A stretch of 43,813 nucleotides of DNA from JBKQHQ01 sp052148715. Its GTDB lineage: Bacteria > Pseudomonadota > Alphaproteobacteria > Rhizobiales > Xanthobacteraceae. The notes beneath the pieces were generated by a model. The model saw only the letters and a program-made list of their open reading frames with translations. It was not told the DNA's origin and ran no database searches. The translations under genes were made by a program, and so were the position numbers. How positions within the stretch are numbered: position 1 is the first letter of the stretch; each line of letters begins with the position of its first letter. Shown here piece after piece: positions 25,908-33,427 of this stretch. The stretch is taken from contig JBKQHQ010000137.1 of the NCBI GenBank assembly GCA_052148715.1, positions 1 to 43,813 of the forward strand, written 5' to 3'.

Positions 25908-26495
25908 TCAATGCCCCCCTTCGTCAGCCCGTTCGGCGCGTTGCGCGGCCGGCGTGGCGGCTCCGGTGATGGTCGGGCGATTGAGCGACATTCGTTGCAC
26001 GCCCTGCCCGGTGAGTGGTGCCCGCTTCGACGTGATGGTGCGCGAGTTGACGCCGAGCCAGCCGATTTCCGAGGAAAGCCGGCCGTATTCGATCTTCGGG
26101 CAGCGATTCATCACGACTTTCAAGCCCGCGGCCTCCGCCTTGGCGGCGGCTTCCTCGTTGCGCACGCCGAGTTGCATCCAGATCACCCGTGGCAACGGTT
26201 TTAGCGCCAGCGCCTCCTCAACAATGGGCAAGGCGTGCTGGGAGGCGCGGAAGATGTCGACCATGTCGATCGGCTCGGGAACCTCCGCTAGCCGCGCAAA
26301 AAACTTCTGCCCCAGAAGCTCTTGGCCGGCCTGGCCCGGATTGACCGGGATCATGTGGTATCCGCGTTCCAGCAGGTATTTGAACGCGAAATAGCTCGGC
26401 CGGCTCTCCTTCGGCGAGACGCCGACCATGGCGATCAACCTCACCGTTTTCAGGATGCCGCGGATATAACTGTCGGGATAGGAATCATGATCCAT
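25908..26495 (-). CDS. CoA-binding protein, YccU type
   Basis: A 195-residue protein from ATG 26495 with a Rossmann-like CoA_binding_2 domain: VRLIAMVGVSPKESRPSYFA, then GYHMIPVNPGQAGQELLGQK, PIDMVDIFRASQHALPIVEE, PRVIWMQLGVRNEEAAAKAE and VVMNRCPKIEYGRL. Homologues bind CoA but lack the ligase part of succinyl-CoA synthetase. The longer frame to 26567 runs into the crotonase gene and is not needed. It lies 10 bases after the upstream gene, so the two are an operon that probably concerns acyl-CoA; its exact function is unknown. Confidence 0.85.
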   Translation of the reverse strand: MDHDSYPDSYIRGILKTVRLIAMVGVSPKESRPSYFAFKYLLERGYHMIPVNPGQAGQELLGQKFFARLAEVPEPIDMVDIFRASQHALPIVEEALALKPLPRVIWMQLGVRNEEAAAKAEAAGLKVVMNRCPKIEYGRLSSEIGWLGVNSRTITSKRAPLTGQGVQRMSLNRPTITGAATPAAQRAERADEGGH

Positions 26496-26505
26496 TCGGG
26501 AGGCT

Positions 26506-27336
26506 TCAGCGATCCTCCCATGTGGGCGTGCGCTTCGCGATGAAGGCGCAAATACCTTCCTCGGCATCGCGCGCCAGAAGATTCTCCACCATCACCTCGG
26601 ACACATAGCGGTAGGCGTCCGTCAAATCCATTTCGAGTTGCCGGTAGAAGCCAGCCTTGCCGATCTTGACCGTGTGCGCGGATTTGGCGGCAATCTGGCG
26701 CGCGAGCTTGAGCGCCTCATCGAGCTCGGTTCCGGTCGCTACCATCCGGTTCACCAGGCCGAAACGGACGGCGTCCTCGGCTGTGATCGCCTCTCCGGTC
26801 AGCAGCATCGCCATGGCGTGCTTGCGCGACACGTTGCGCGACAGTGCCACCATCGGCGTCGAGCAGAAAAGGCCGATATCGACGCCGGGGGTCGCGAACG
26901 TGGCAGCCGCAGCCGCAACCGCAAGATCGCAGCTCGCCACCAGCTGACATCCGGCCGCCGTCGCGACACCTTGCACGGCGGCGATGACCGGCTGCGGCAG
27001 CCGCACGATCTGCTGCATCACTTCGCTGCAAGCTTGCATGATCTGGGCAAAATAGGCGCGGCCTCGGTCGGGATCGATCCGATGGACGGTCAGCTCCTTG
27101 AGGTCATGGCCGGCCGAGAAGGCCGGGCCGTTCGCGGCGATCACGATCGCGCGTTGTGTCGAGTCGGCGGCGAGATCGGCAAGCTCCCGGCGCAGAGCCT
27201 CGAGCAAGGCCTCGGACAGCGCGTTGCGCGCCTGTGGGCGATTGAGCGTAAGAATGCACACGCCGTCGCAGTCCTCCCGCAACAGGACGGGTGGCGCAGG
27301 GGCATCGACACGGGCGGCCGGCGATCGAGCGCTCAT
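26506..27336 (-). CDS. Enoyl-CoA hydratase/isomerase-fold protein, catalytic glutamates absent
   Basis: 276 residues of the crotonase superfamily: CILTLNRPQARNALS, FSAGHDLKEL (oxyanion and CoA loop), AAVQGVATAAGCQLVASCDL and FATPGVDIGLFCSTPMVALS. Compared with mitochondrial hydratase, Glu144 is replaced by Gln131 and Glu164 by Gly151, so ordinary hydratase chemistry is unlikely. The pattern resembles the ECHDC3-type branch, whose reaction is not established. It might bind acyl-CoA, hydrolyse a thioester or isomerise a bond. It heads the pair with the CoA-binding gene and is read from ATG 27336. Confidence 0.85.
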   Translation of the reverse strand: MSARSPAARVDAPAPPVLLREDCDGVCILTLNRPQARNALSEALLEALRRELADLAADSTQRAIVIAANGPAFSAGHDLKELTVHRIDPDRGRAYFAQIMQACSEVMQQIVRLPQPVIAAVQGVATAAGCQLVASCDLAVAAAAATFATPGVDIGLFCSTPMVALSRNVSRKHAMAMLLTGEAITAEDAVRFGLVNRMVATGTELDEALKLARQIAAKSAHTVKIGKAGFYRQLEMDLTDAYRYVSEVMVENLLARDAEEGICAFIAKRTPTWEDR

Positions 27337-27501
27337 TTCTCGGTCTCTTCGTCTCCGAGAGGACTTTGCCGAAGCTTAACCGGGGCGACGCGCTGCGCAA
27401 GCGGCGCCAGCAGCGGATTCATGACGCGGAACGGATATCCCTCGGTCCACGTTGTCCGAGACACGGAACCCGATCGAATGCTCGGTCGAGCGAGCGCAAA
27501 G

Positions 27502-27939
27502 ATGGCCGGGAAAACACCCAAACCGAAGCGGGCCAGCGGACCACGCGCGTCGCGCCGCTCGAAGGCGCCGTGGGCCGAACGGCTGAAGGGAACCGGACGA
27601 GCAGCGAGCAATGCGCGACCGAGCGGGACTGCGAACTCCGTCTCCGTCCGCACGGTCCGCACGCAGGCGCCGCGGCGATGGTCGCAACGAGTAACCGAGC
27701 ACAGCAACGCCCTCGATCTGGAGCAAGGCGTATTCACGCTCAAGGACCCGAAACAGATTGCCGCGTCGCTGAAGCGGTCGGCCCAGGCGAGCAAACGACG
27801 CAAGGCTGATCCGTTTCGCTCCGCACTGTCCATGATGACGTTTTACATCAACCGCTCCGGCGCGAATCTCGGCGCCGCCCAGCGTAGGACACTGATGCGC
27901 GCCAAGGACGAGTTACGAAAGCAATTCGGGCGGGCGTGA
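27502..27939 (+). CDS. DUF3175-type protein
   Basis: A 145-residue basic protein from ATG 27502 (MAGKTPKPKRASGPR). The C-terminal half has the DUF3175 pattern: RRWSQRVTEHSNALDLEQGV, FTLKDPKQIAASLKRSAQAS, RRKADPFRSALSMMTFYINR and LMRAKDELRKQFGRA. The N-terminal 55 residues are a Lys/Arg/Ser/Pro-rich tail. The frame extends upstream for 288 codons antisense to the crotonase gene, which is spurious. Its function is not known; a nucleic-acid-binding role is only suggested by charge. The stop is followed by the thioesterase after about 90 bases. Confidence 0.7.
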   Translation: MAGKTPKPKRASGPRASRRSKAPWAERLKGTGRAASNARPSGTANSVSVRTVRTQAPRRWSQRVTEHSNALDLEQGVFTLKDPKQIAASLKRSAQASKRRKADPFRSALSMMTFYINRSGANLGAAQRRTLMRAKDELRKQFGRA

Positions 27940-28031
27940 CCGCCGGCCGCTCGGCCGCCGCTTCACCCTCTCTTCCCCGCGCCGGTGAAAAGCGTTACCC
28001 CAGACGGGGAGGTCAAAGCCGGGGGAGGGCC

Positions 28032-28481
28032 ATGCAATCGGCGGTGATGAGCGTCGAGGAACTCGACCGTTTCCTCCGCGTCGAGTTCCCGGAAGGCTTC
28101 AACGACGACAGCGGCCTTTCGATCGACCGGGTTTCGGCGGGCGGCTGCGTGGTCCGCCAAGCCTATCGGGAGCGCTTCATCCGTCCTGGCGGCACTATTT
28201 CGGGGCCGACGATGATGGCGCTTGCGGATTTTGCCATGTATGTGGCTGTGCTCGGCGCGATCGGCCCCGTTCCGCTCGCGGTGACAACCAACCTCACCAT
28301 CAATTTCCTGCGGCGGCCGCAGCCGCAAGATCTTTTGGCCGAGGCTCGCCTGCTGAAGCTCGGCGCGCGTCTCGCGGTCGGCGAGGTCGCGATCCGCTCC
28401 GCGGGCGAGGACGAGCTCGCCGCGCATGCGACCTTGACCTATTCGATCCCTCCGGGGACCGGAGATACAGTGGGCCCATGA
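28032..28481 (+). CDS. PaaI-type hotdog thioesterase
   Basis: A 149-residue hotdog-fold protein. The start at ATG 28032 (MQSAVMSVEEL) has GGGGGAGGG close upstream; ATG 28047 is an alternative and the frame extends to 27936. Family segments are RFIRPGGTISGPTMMALADF, with the HGG-type active loop represented by PGG and the following helix, and LAVTTNLTINFLRRPQPQDL. PaaI-type enzymes hydrolyse acyl-CoA or aryl-CoA thioesters. It precedes rplM, an arrangement seen in related genomes, and lies near the crotonase and CoA-binding genes. Substrate unknown. Confidence 0.85.
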   Translation: MQSAVMSVEELDRFLRVEFPEGFNDDSGLSIDRVSAGGCVVRQAYRERFIRPGGTISGPTMMALADFAMYVAVLGAIGPVPLAVTTNLTINFLRRPQPQDLLAEARLLKLGARLAVGEVAIRSAGEDELAAHATLTYSIPPGTGDTVGP

Positions 28482-28491
28482 AAATACCATT

Positions 28492-28520
28492 CTTTCAAGC
28501 GTATGATATTGTTATATAAT
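28492..28520 (+). promoter_or_regulatory. Putative sigma-70-type promoter of rplM-rpsI
   Basis: A perfect TATAAT at 28515-28520 sits in a strikingly AT-rich stretch. A weak -35 (CTTTCA, 28492-28497) lies 17 bases before it. Transcription would begin near 28527, leaving a leader of about 95 bases before rplM, long enough for ribosomal-protein control. Confidence 0.5.
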
Positions 28521-28622
28521 TATCGGAACACCGGCATTGACCGGACGCCGGGCCTCGTGTAGAAGCCGCGCACCGTCGGCGAGCGCATGCGTCTCGCCCA
28601 CCTTTTCCATGGATCACGTGCA

Positions 28623-29087
28623 ATGAAGACCTATTCGGCCAAGCCGGCCGACGTCCAAAAGAAATGGGTGATGATCGATGCGAATGGCCTGATCGTCGGC
28701 CGGCTCGCCTCCATCGTCGCCATGCGTCTGCGCGGCAAGCACAAGCCGACTTACACCCCGCATGTCGATTGCGGCGACAATGTCATCATCATCAATGCAG
28801 CCAAGGCGGTGCTGTCCGGTCGCAAGCGCGAGCGGAAGGTCTACTATCACCACACGGGATTCATTGGCGGCATAAAGGAGCGCACGGCAAAGTCGATCCT
28901 TGAAGGAAAGTTTCCCCAGCGGGTCGTCGAGAAGGCCATCGAGCGCATGTTGCCGCGCGGCGCGCTCGGTCGCCAGCAACTCAGCAATCTGCGTGTCTAT
29001 CCCGGTCCGGAACATCCGCATGAGGCGCAGCAGCCGGAAAGCCTGGACGTAGCAGCGATGAACCGCAAGAACATGAGGAGCGCATAA
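28623..29087 (+). CDS. rplM: 50S ribosomal protein L13
   Basis: 154 residues from ATG 28623 (MKTYSAKPADVQKKW), the conserved L13 start; the frame extends upstream but that part lacks homology. Diagnostic segments are WVMIDANGLIVGRLASIVAM, RGKHKPTYTPHVDCGDNV, YYHHTGFIGGIKERTA and MLPRGALGRQQLSNLRVY. It is an early-assembling large-subunit protein. rpsI follows two bases later, forming the standard rplM-rpsI operon that ends at the terminator at 29588. Confidence 0.98.
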   Translation: MKTYSAKPADVQKKWVMIDANGLIVGRLASIVAMRLRGKHKPTYTPHVDCGDNVIIINAAKAVLSGRKRERKVYYHHTGFIGGIKERTAKSILEGKFPQRVVEKAIERMLPRGALGRQQLSNLRVYPGPEHPHEAQQPESLDVAAMNRKNMRSA

Positions 29088-29089
29088 TC

Positions 29090-29566
29090 GTGCCCGAGAC
29101 CATGCAGTCGCTCGAAGGCTTGTCCGCCCTTAAGCCGGCGACGCCCGAGCTTCCCAAATACGTGCAGAAACTTGATAAGCAGGGGCGCGCCTACGCGACC
29201 GGCAAGCGCAAGAACGCCGTGGCGCGGGTGTGGATCAAGCCGGGCGCCGGCCACGTCGTCATCAATACCAGGCCGGTCGAGACCTACTTCGCAAGACCGG
29301 TCCTGCGCATGCTGATCCAGCAGCCGCTCGTCGCAGCCAACCGCCAGACCCAATATGACGTCGTGTGCACGGTTTCCGGCGGCGGGCTGTCGGGCCAGGC
29401 TGGAGCGGTGCGGCACGGGATTTCAAAGGCGCTCACCCTATACGAGCCGGAGCTGCGCTCCGCGTTGAAGCGGGGCGGCTTCCTGACACGCGATTCACGC
29501 GTGGTCGAGCGCAAGAAATACGGTCGCGCCAAGGCACGCCGCTCGTTCCAATTCTCCAAACGCTGA
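29090..29566 (+). CDS. rpsI: 30S ribosomal protein S9
   Basis: 158 residues from GTG 29090, two bases after the rplM stop, with GAGGAG at 29075-29080 inside the end of rplM. It has an N-terminal extension of about 35 residues common in alphaproteobacteria, then AYATGKRKNAVARVWIKPG, GGGLSGQAGAVRHGISKAL and the conserved C-terminal tail KKYGRAKARRSFQFSKR that reaches the P-site tRNA. Followed by a strong terminator. Confidence 0.98.
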   Translation: MPETMQSLEGLSALKPATPELPKYVQKLDKQGRAYATGKRKNAVARVWIKPGAGHVVINTRPVETYFARPVLRMLIQQPLVAANRQTQYDVVCTVSGGGLSGQAGAVRHGISKALTLYEPELRSALKRGGFLTRDSRVVERKKYGRAKARRSFQFSKR

Positions 29567-29587
29567 TCGACGAGCGGCGAGAGCTTC

Positions 29588-29618
29588 AAAAAGGCGCGCA
29601 CGAGCGCGCCTTTTTTTT
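29588..29618 (+). terminator. Intrinsic terminator of rplM-rpsI
   Basis: Stem GGCGCGC (29593-29599) and GCGCGCC (29604-29610) with loop ACGA, followed by eight T at 29611-29618 and preceded by A residues that can pair with the T run. It lies 22 bases after the rpsI stop. Confidence 0.95.
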
Positions 29619-29977
29619 GTTGAGCCGCGCGAGCGGATGAATTGTCATGGCACCCGACGGATCGCTTTCTGTGCATGTGCAAGAGGACTGTTAGATGTAG
29701 TTTTCCATAGATTCATTGGATCTGTAGCTCCGAAATTAGTTATCTCTAAACTCTATCAATTTGTTCGCAGTATGCCGTTGTGTGTCGTAGACACTGCAAC
29801 AGCCCCATATCACTGCAGACAATTTAGCATAGCTATCCCGCGTGTTTTTTGAAAACGCGCGGCGGCGCCGCAACGGCTCGCAAAGCCTCCAAGCAATCTG
29901 TCCGTCCGCGGCCCGTGAATGTTGGTAAAAATACGCAAGGAGAAACACGGATGCGGCTTTGAGCCAGGAACGCGCAC
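29619..29977. other. Intergenic region before the diguanylate cyclase gene
   Basis: About 360 bases with clearly lower GC between 29690 and 29830. No gene with a ribosome binding site was seen. The promoter of the cyclase gene should lie here; hexamers were not assigned. Confidence 0.4.
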
Positions 29978-31270
29978 ATGACCATAGACTGGGCACATTT
30001 CTCGACGTGTTTGGACGTTTCCACCCTGTTCGTCATTTCCACCTGCGTAACGGCACAGCTTGGTCTCGTGCTCCTGTTCGCATGGTTGCAGGAGCGCCAC
30101 GTCCGCGCCCTTGCCTGGTGGGGCTTGGCCTATCTTATCGGCGGGGTTTCGGTCGCCGTTTGGAACCTCCAAGGCATCGGCGCGCTATTGTTGCCGCCAG
30201 CCATGCCGAGCGCCTTGTTGTTCGTCACTTGCGGCATTGTGTGGAGCGGAGCACGCTTGTTTCAAGAGCGGCGGGTTCTGCCGCTAGCGATGTGCACCGG
30301 CGCCGTCGTCTGGGTGATCGCCTGGCAAAGCGAGAGCTTCGCCAATAGCGGCGCCCAACACATCATTCTCAGCTCGGTGATCATTGCGAGCTACACCTTC
30401 CTGACCGCGTTCGAATTCTGTCGCGAGCGACGCAAGCCGCTGTTCTCGCGCTGGTCGGCGCTGCTGGTCCCGATCCTGCACGGCGCGATCTTCCTGTTTC
30501 CGATCCCCATCGCGATGTTGGCGCCCGTCGAGCCCACGGCATCGGTCTTTGCCAATGGGTGGTTTGCCTTGTTCGCGCTAGAGACGCTGCTTTACGCGAA
30601 CGGAACCGCGTTCATAATGTTGATGACGACCAAAGAGCGAACCGCGCAGGTGCATAAGACGGCGGCCTCGACCGATCCGCTGACCGGTTTGCTCAACCGG
30701 CGCGCGTTTCTCGAGGCGGCCCAGCGGCTCATCGCCGATCAGGCCCGCAAAGACCAGCTGGTGAGCGTGTTAATGTTCGACCTCGATAATTTCAAATCGA
30801 TCAATGATCGCTTCGGCCATGCGCTCGGCGACGACGCGTTGCGCCTCTTTTCCGCGACGACGCAAGCGAATATGCGCTCCAGCGACCTGATCGGGCGACT
30901 CGGAGGAGAAGAGTTTGCCGCTATTCTTCCCGGCACCCTGGCCGAGGCGGTTGGGGTGGCCGAGCGCGTGCGGCTCGCGTTCGAAGTCGCCGGCGGTGCG
31001 CTTGGCGGGCACGTCATCGGCGCGACGGTCAGCATCGGCGCGGCCTGCGAGCCGGCGCGTCGAACCGACCTCCCGCAGTTGCTCGAAGCCGCCGACCGGG
31101 CCCTCTATCGGGCCAAGGGGACCGGCCGCAATCGCGTGCAGGCGGTGCCGTCGGGAGAGGTGGTGCCTTTTGCCAAAGTGGCGGCGCCGGGCTCGTCAGC
31201 CAGCCCGATAATGGCCCCCGCGATCCAGGTGGCACAAGCGATGCGTCTCGGCTCCGCGTCGGCCTGCTGA
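29978..31270 (+). CDS. Membrane-bound diguanylate cyclase (GGDEF)
   Basis: 430 residues: an N-terminal sensor of about six membrane helices (residues about 12-215) and a C-terminal GGDEF domain from about 228. The active site is GGEEF at 309-313, with DFDxxxSIND-type metal and nucleotide binding in LMFDLDNFKSINDRFGH. A product-inhibition I-site RSSD at 300-303 lies five residues before GGEEF, so feedback by cyclic di-GMP is expected. It makes c-di-GMP at the inner membrane. No ligand for the membrane part is known. The 40-residue tail after the domain is low in structure. Not part of an operon. Confidence 0.9.
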   Translation: MTIDWAHFSTCLDVSTLFVISTCVTAQLGLVLLFAWLQERHVRALAWWGLAYLIGGVSVAVWNLQGIGALLLPPAMPSALLFVTCGIVWSGARLFQERRVLPLAMCTGAVVWVIAWQSESFANSGAQHIILSSVIIASYTFLTAFEFCRERRKPLFSRWSALLVPILHGAIFLFPIPIAMLAPVEPTASVFANGWFALFALETLLYANGTAFIMLMTTKERTAQVHKTAASTDPLTGLLNRRAFLEAAQRLIADQARKDQLVSVLMFDLDNFKSINDRFGHALGDDALRLFSATTQANMRSSDLIGRLGGEEFAAILPGTLAEAVGVAERVRLAFEVAGGALGGHVIGATVSIGAACEPARRTDLPQLLEAADRALYRAKGTGRNRVQAVPSGEVVPFAKVAAPGSSASPIMAPAIQVAQAMRLGSASAC

Positions 31271-31291
31271 TCGACTCCCTGCGGGGTAGCG

Positions 31292-31318
31292 AAAAAAAGG
31301 GCGCTCGCGAGAGCGCCC
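31292..31318 (-). terminator. Intrinsic terminator of glnA
   Basis: On the minus strand GGGCGCTC (31318-31311), loop TCGC and GAGCGCCC (31306-31299) form the stem, followed by a run of seven T (31298-31292). It lies 36 bases after the glnA stop. Confidence 0.95.
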
Positions 31319-31353
31319 GGCAGGTGCATCACCTTGCGATGACGGGAGGAAGC

Positions 31354-32763
31354 CTACGACGAGTAATACATTTCGTATTCGACCGGATGCGGCGAATGCT
31401 CGAAGCGGATGACCTCGCCCATCTTCAGCTCGATGTAGCTATCGATGAAGTCATCGTCGAACACGCCGCCGGCCTTCAGGAATGCCCGGTCCTGGTCGAG
31501 GTTTCCCAAGGCTTCCCGCAACGAGCCGCATACGGTCGGGATCTCCTTGAGCTCCTGTGGCGGCAGGTCGTAAAGGTCCTTGTCCATGGCCGAGCCGGGG
31601 TCGAGCTTGTTCTTGATGCCGTCGAGCCCGGCCATCAGCATTGCCGCGAAGGCGAGATACGGATTGGCGAGTGGATCGGGGAAGCGGACCTCGACGCGTT
31701 TGGCCTTGGGATTGGTCGTGTAGGGGATGCGGCAGGAGGCCGAGCGGTTGCGCGCGGAGTAGGCAAGCAGCACCGGCGCCTCGAAGCCGGGGACCAGGCG
31801 CTTGTACGAGTTCGTGGTCGGATTGGAGAAGGCGTTGATCGCCTTGGCATGCTTGATGATGCCGGCGATATAGGAAAGACAGGTATCCGACAGATCGGAG
31901 TACTTGTTGCCGGCGAAAACCGGCTTGCCTTCCTTCCAGATCGACTGGTGACAATGCATGCCCGAACCGTTGTCGCCGTAAACCGGCTTCGGCATGAAGC
32001 AGGCGGTCTTTCCATAGATATGCGCGACCTGCTGGATGCAGTATTTGTAGATCTGCATCTGGTCGGCCATCGAGGTGAGCGGTGCGAATTTGAGGCCGAG
32101 CTCGTGCTGCGCGGTGGCGACCTCGTGGTGGTGCTTCTCGTCCTTGGCGCCCATGCGCGCCATGGCGCCGAGCATCTCCGAGCGCATGTCCTGCGCCGAA
32201 TCCTGCGGCGGCACCGGGAAGTATCCGGCCTTCGTACGGATGCGATGGCCGAGATTGCCGCCCTCGTATTCGGTGCCGGAGTTGGTCGGAAATTCGATCG
32301 AGTCCACCTTGAACCCCGTATTGTAGGGTTCGGCGCTGTATCGAACATCGTCGAATACGAAGAACTCGGCCTCAGGTCCGAAAAAGATGGTGTCGCCAAT
32401 GCCCCACCCCTTGACCAGCCCTTCCGCCTTCTTGGCGATACCTCTTGGATCGCGGTTGTAAGGCTCCCCAGTCGTGGGCTCGAGCACGTCACAAACGAGC
32501 ACCAGCGTCGTCTCGGCAAAAAATGGATCGATGCACGCGGTGGCTGGGTCCGGCATCAGGTTCATATCGGACTCGTGAATCGCCTTCCAGCCGGCGATCG
32601 ATGAGCCGTCGAACATCTGCCCCTCGGCGAAAGTATCCTCCTCGATCATGGTGACATCGAAAGTCACGTGCTGCCACTTACCGCGCGGATCGGTGAAGCG
32701 CAGATCGACGTATTTCACGTCGTTGTCCTTAATCATTTTCAGGACATCTTTAGCCGTCGTCAT
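31354..32763 (-). CDS. glnA: Glutamine synthetase type I
   Basis: 469 residues, the usual size for GSI. Conserved parts are FDGSSIAGW, EAEFFVFDDVRY, YGDNGSGMHCHQSIW (glutamate and metal binding), RNRSASCRIPY and the adenylylation site DLYDLPPQ with Tyr398. It makes glutamine from glutamate, ammonia and ATP as a dodecamer in the cytoplasm. The adenylylation tyrosine shows that GlnE control is retained. It lies downstream of glnB on the same strand with about 60 bases between; no strong own promoter was seen. A terminator closes the unit. Confidence 0.98.
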   Translation of the reverse strand: MTTAKDVLKMIKDNDVKYVDLRFTDPRGKWQHVTFDVTMIEEDTFAEGQMFDGSSIAGWKAIHESDMNLMPDPATACIDPFFAETTLVLVCDVLEPTTGEPYNRDPRGIAKKAEGLVKGWGIGDTIFFGPEAEFFVFDDVRYSAEPYNTGFKVDSIEFPTNSGTEYEGGNLGHRIRTKAGYFPVPPQDSAQDMRSEMLGAMARMGAKDEKHHHEVATAQHELGLKFAPLTSMADQMQIYKYCIQQVAHIYGKTACFMPKPVYGDNGSGMHCHQSIWKEGKPVFAGNKYSDLSDTCLSYIAGIIKHAKAINAFSNPTTNSYKRLVPGFEAPVLLAYSARNRSASCRIPYTTNPKAKRVEVRFPDPLANPYLAFAAMLMAGLDGIKNKLDPGSAMDKDLYDLPPQELKEIPTVCGSLREALGNLDQDRAFLKAGGVFDDDFIDSYIELKMGEVIRFEHSPHPVEYEMYYSS

Positions 32764-32822
32764 GAATCATTCCCTTGCTGTATGGATTTGGACGCAGAGC
32801 TGGAAGCGTGCATGTCCAGCGC

Positions 32823-33161
32823 TCAAATGGCATCCACTCCGGACTCCCCCGTACGGATCCGGATCGCTTCCTCGATATTCGAGACGAAGATCTTACCGTC
32901 GCCGATGCGACCCGTCTGCGCGGCCCGGCGGATTGCATCAATGGCTTTTTCGACCATATCGTCCCCCAGCACAATCTCGATTTTCACCTTGGGCAGAAAA
33001 TCGACCACATATTCGGCGCCACGGTAGAGCTCGGTATGGCCCTTCTGCCGGCCGAATCCCTTGGCCTCTGTGACGGTGATACCCTGAAGTCCCACCTCAT
33101 GCAGCGCCTCCTTCACCTCGTCGAGCTTGAAGGGCTTTATGATCGCCTCGATTTTTTTCAT
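32823..33161 (-). CDS. glnB: Nitrogen regulatory protein P-II
   Basis: 112 residues from ATG 33161 (MKKIEAIIKPFKLDEVKEAL) with GAGAAGG just upstream; the longer frame to 33236 lies over the promoter and is rejected. The T-loop reads GRQKGHTELYRGAEY with the uridylylated Tyr51; the C-terminal signature DGKIFVSNIEEAIRIRTGE is present. P-II reports the 2-oxoglutarate and glutamine balance to GlnE and NtrB. It forms a unit with glnA and has a sigma-54-type promoter. Confidence 0.98.
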   Translation of the reverse strand: MKKIEAIIKPFKLDEVKEALHEVGLQGITVTEAKGFGRQKGHTELYRGAEYVVDFLPKVKIEIVLGDDMVEKAIDAIRRAAQTGRIGDGKIFVSNIEEAIRIRTGESGVDAI

Positions 33162-33219
33162 TGCCTTCTCACCTCCCGGTGCGCCGGCAGGAACGCCGCC
33201 AAGCGGACCGCTGTTGGTT

Positions 33220-33236
33220 AGCAGGGTCCGTGCCAA
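33220..33236 (-). promoter_or_regulatory. Sigma-54 (RpoN) promoter of glnB-glnA
   Basis: On the minus strand TTGGCACGGACCCTGCT gives a -24 TGGCACG and a -12 CTGC at the right spacing, one base off the consensus TGGCACG-N4-TTGC. Transcription would start near 33210, about 50 bases before glnB. No clear NtrC site was found upstream by eye. Confidence 0.75.
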
Positions 33237-33427
33237 CGTGCTAGCGTTGAAGAAAATTGACGGCCGATCAATCAGTTGCCGCTCAAGAGGGCTGATATTA
33301 GGCAGGGCGGTCGGAAATGGCTGCCGAAAAGATAGGCGAATCGTCCATTGGGCAGGCGCGTTGGTTTGGTTGAGGTTTTGGCTTTGAGCAGGTCATCGCC
33401 GTCTCGCCGTACAGTGGGTACCAACGA

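Noticed and set aside
26638..27501. Extension of the DUF3175 frame
   Set aside because: Antisense to the crotonase gene; the homologous part begins after 27502.
31324..32604. 426-codon plus-strand frame
   Set aside because: Antisense to glnA, whose active-site and adenylylation motifs are complete.
33162..33236. Upstream extension of GlnB
   Set aside because: It overlaps the sigma-54 promoter and adds residues absent from P-II proteins.
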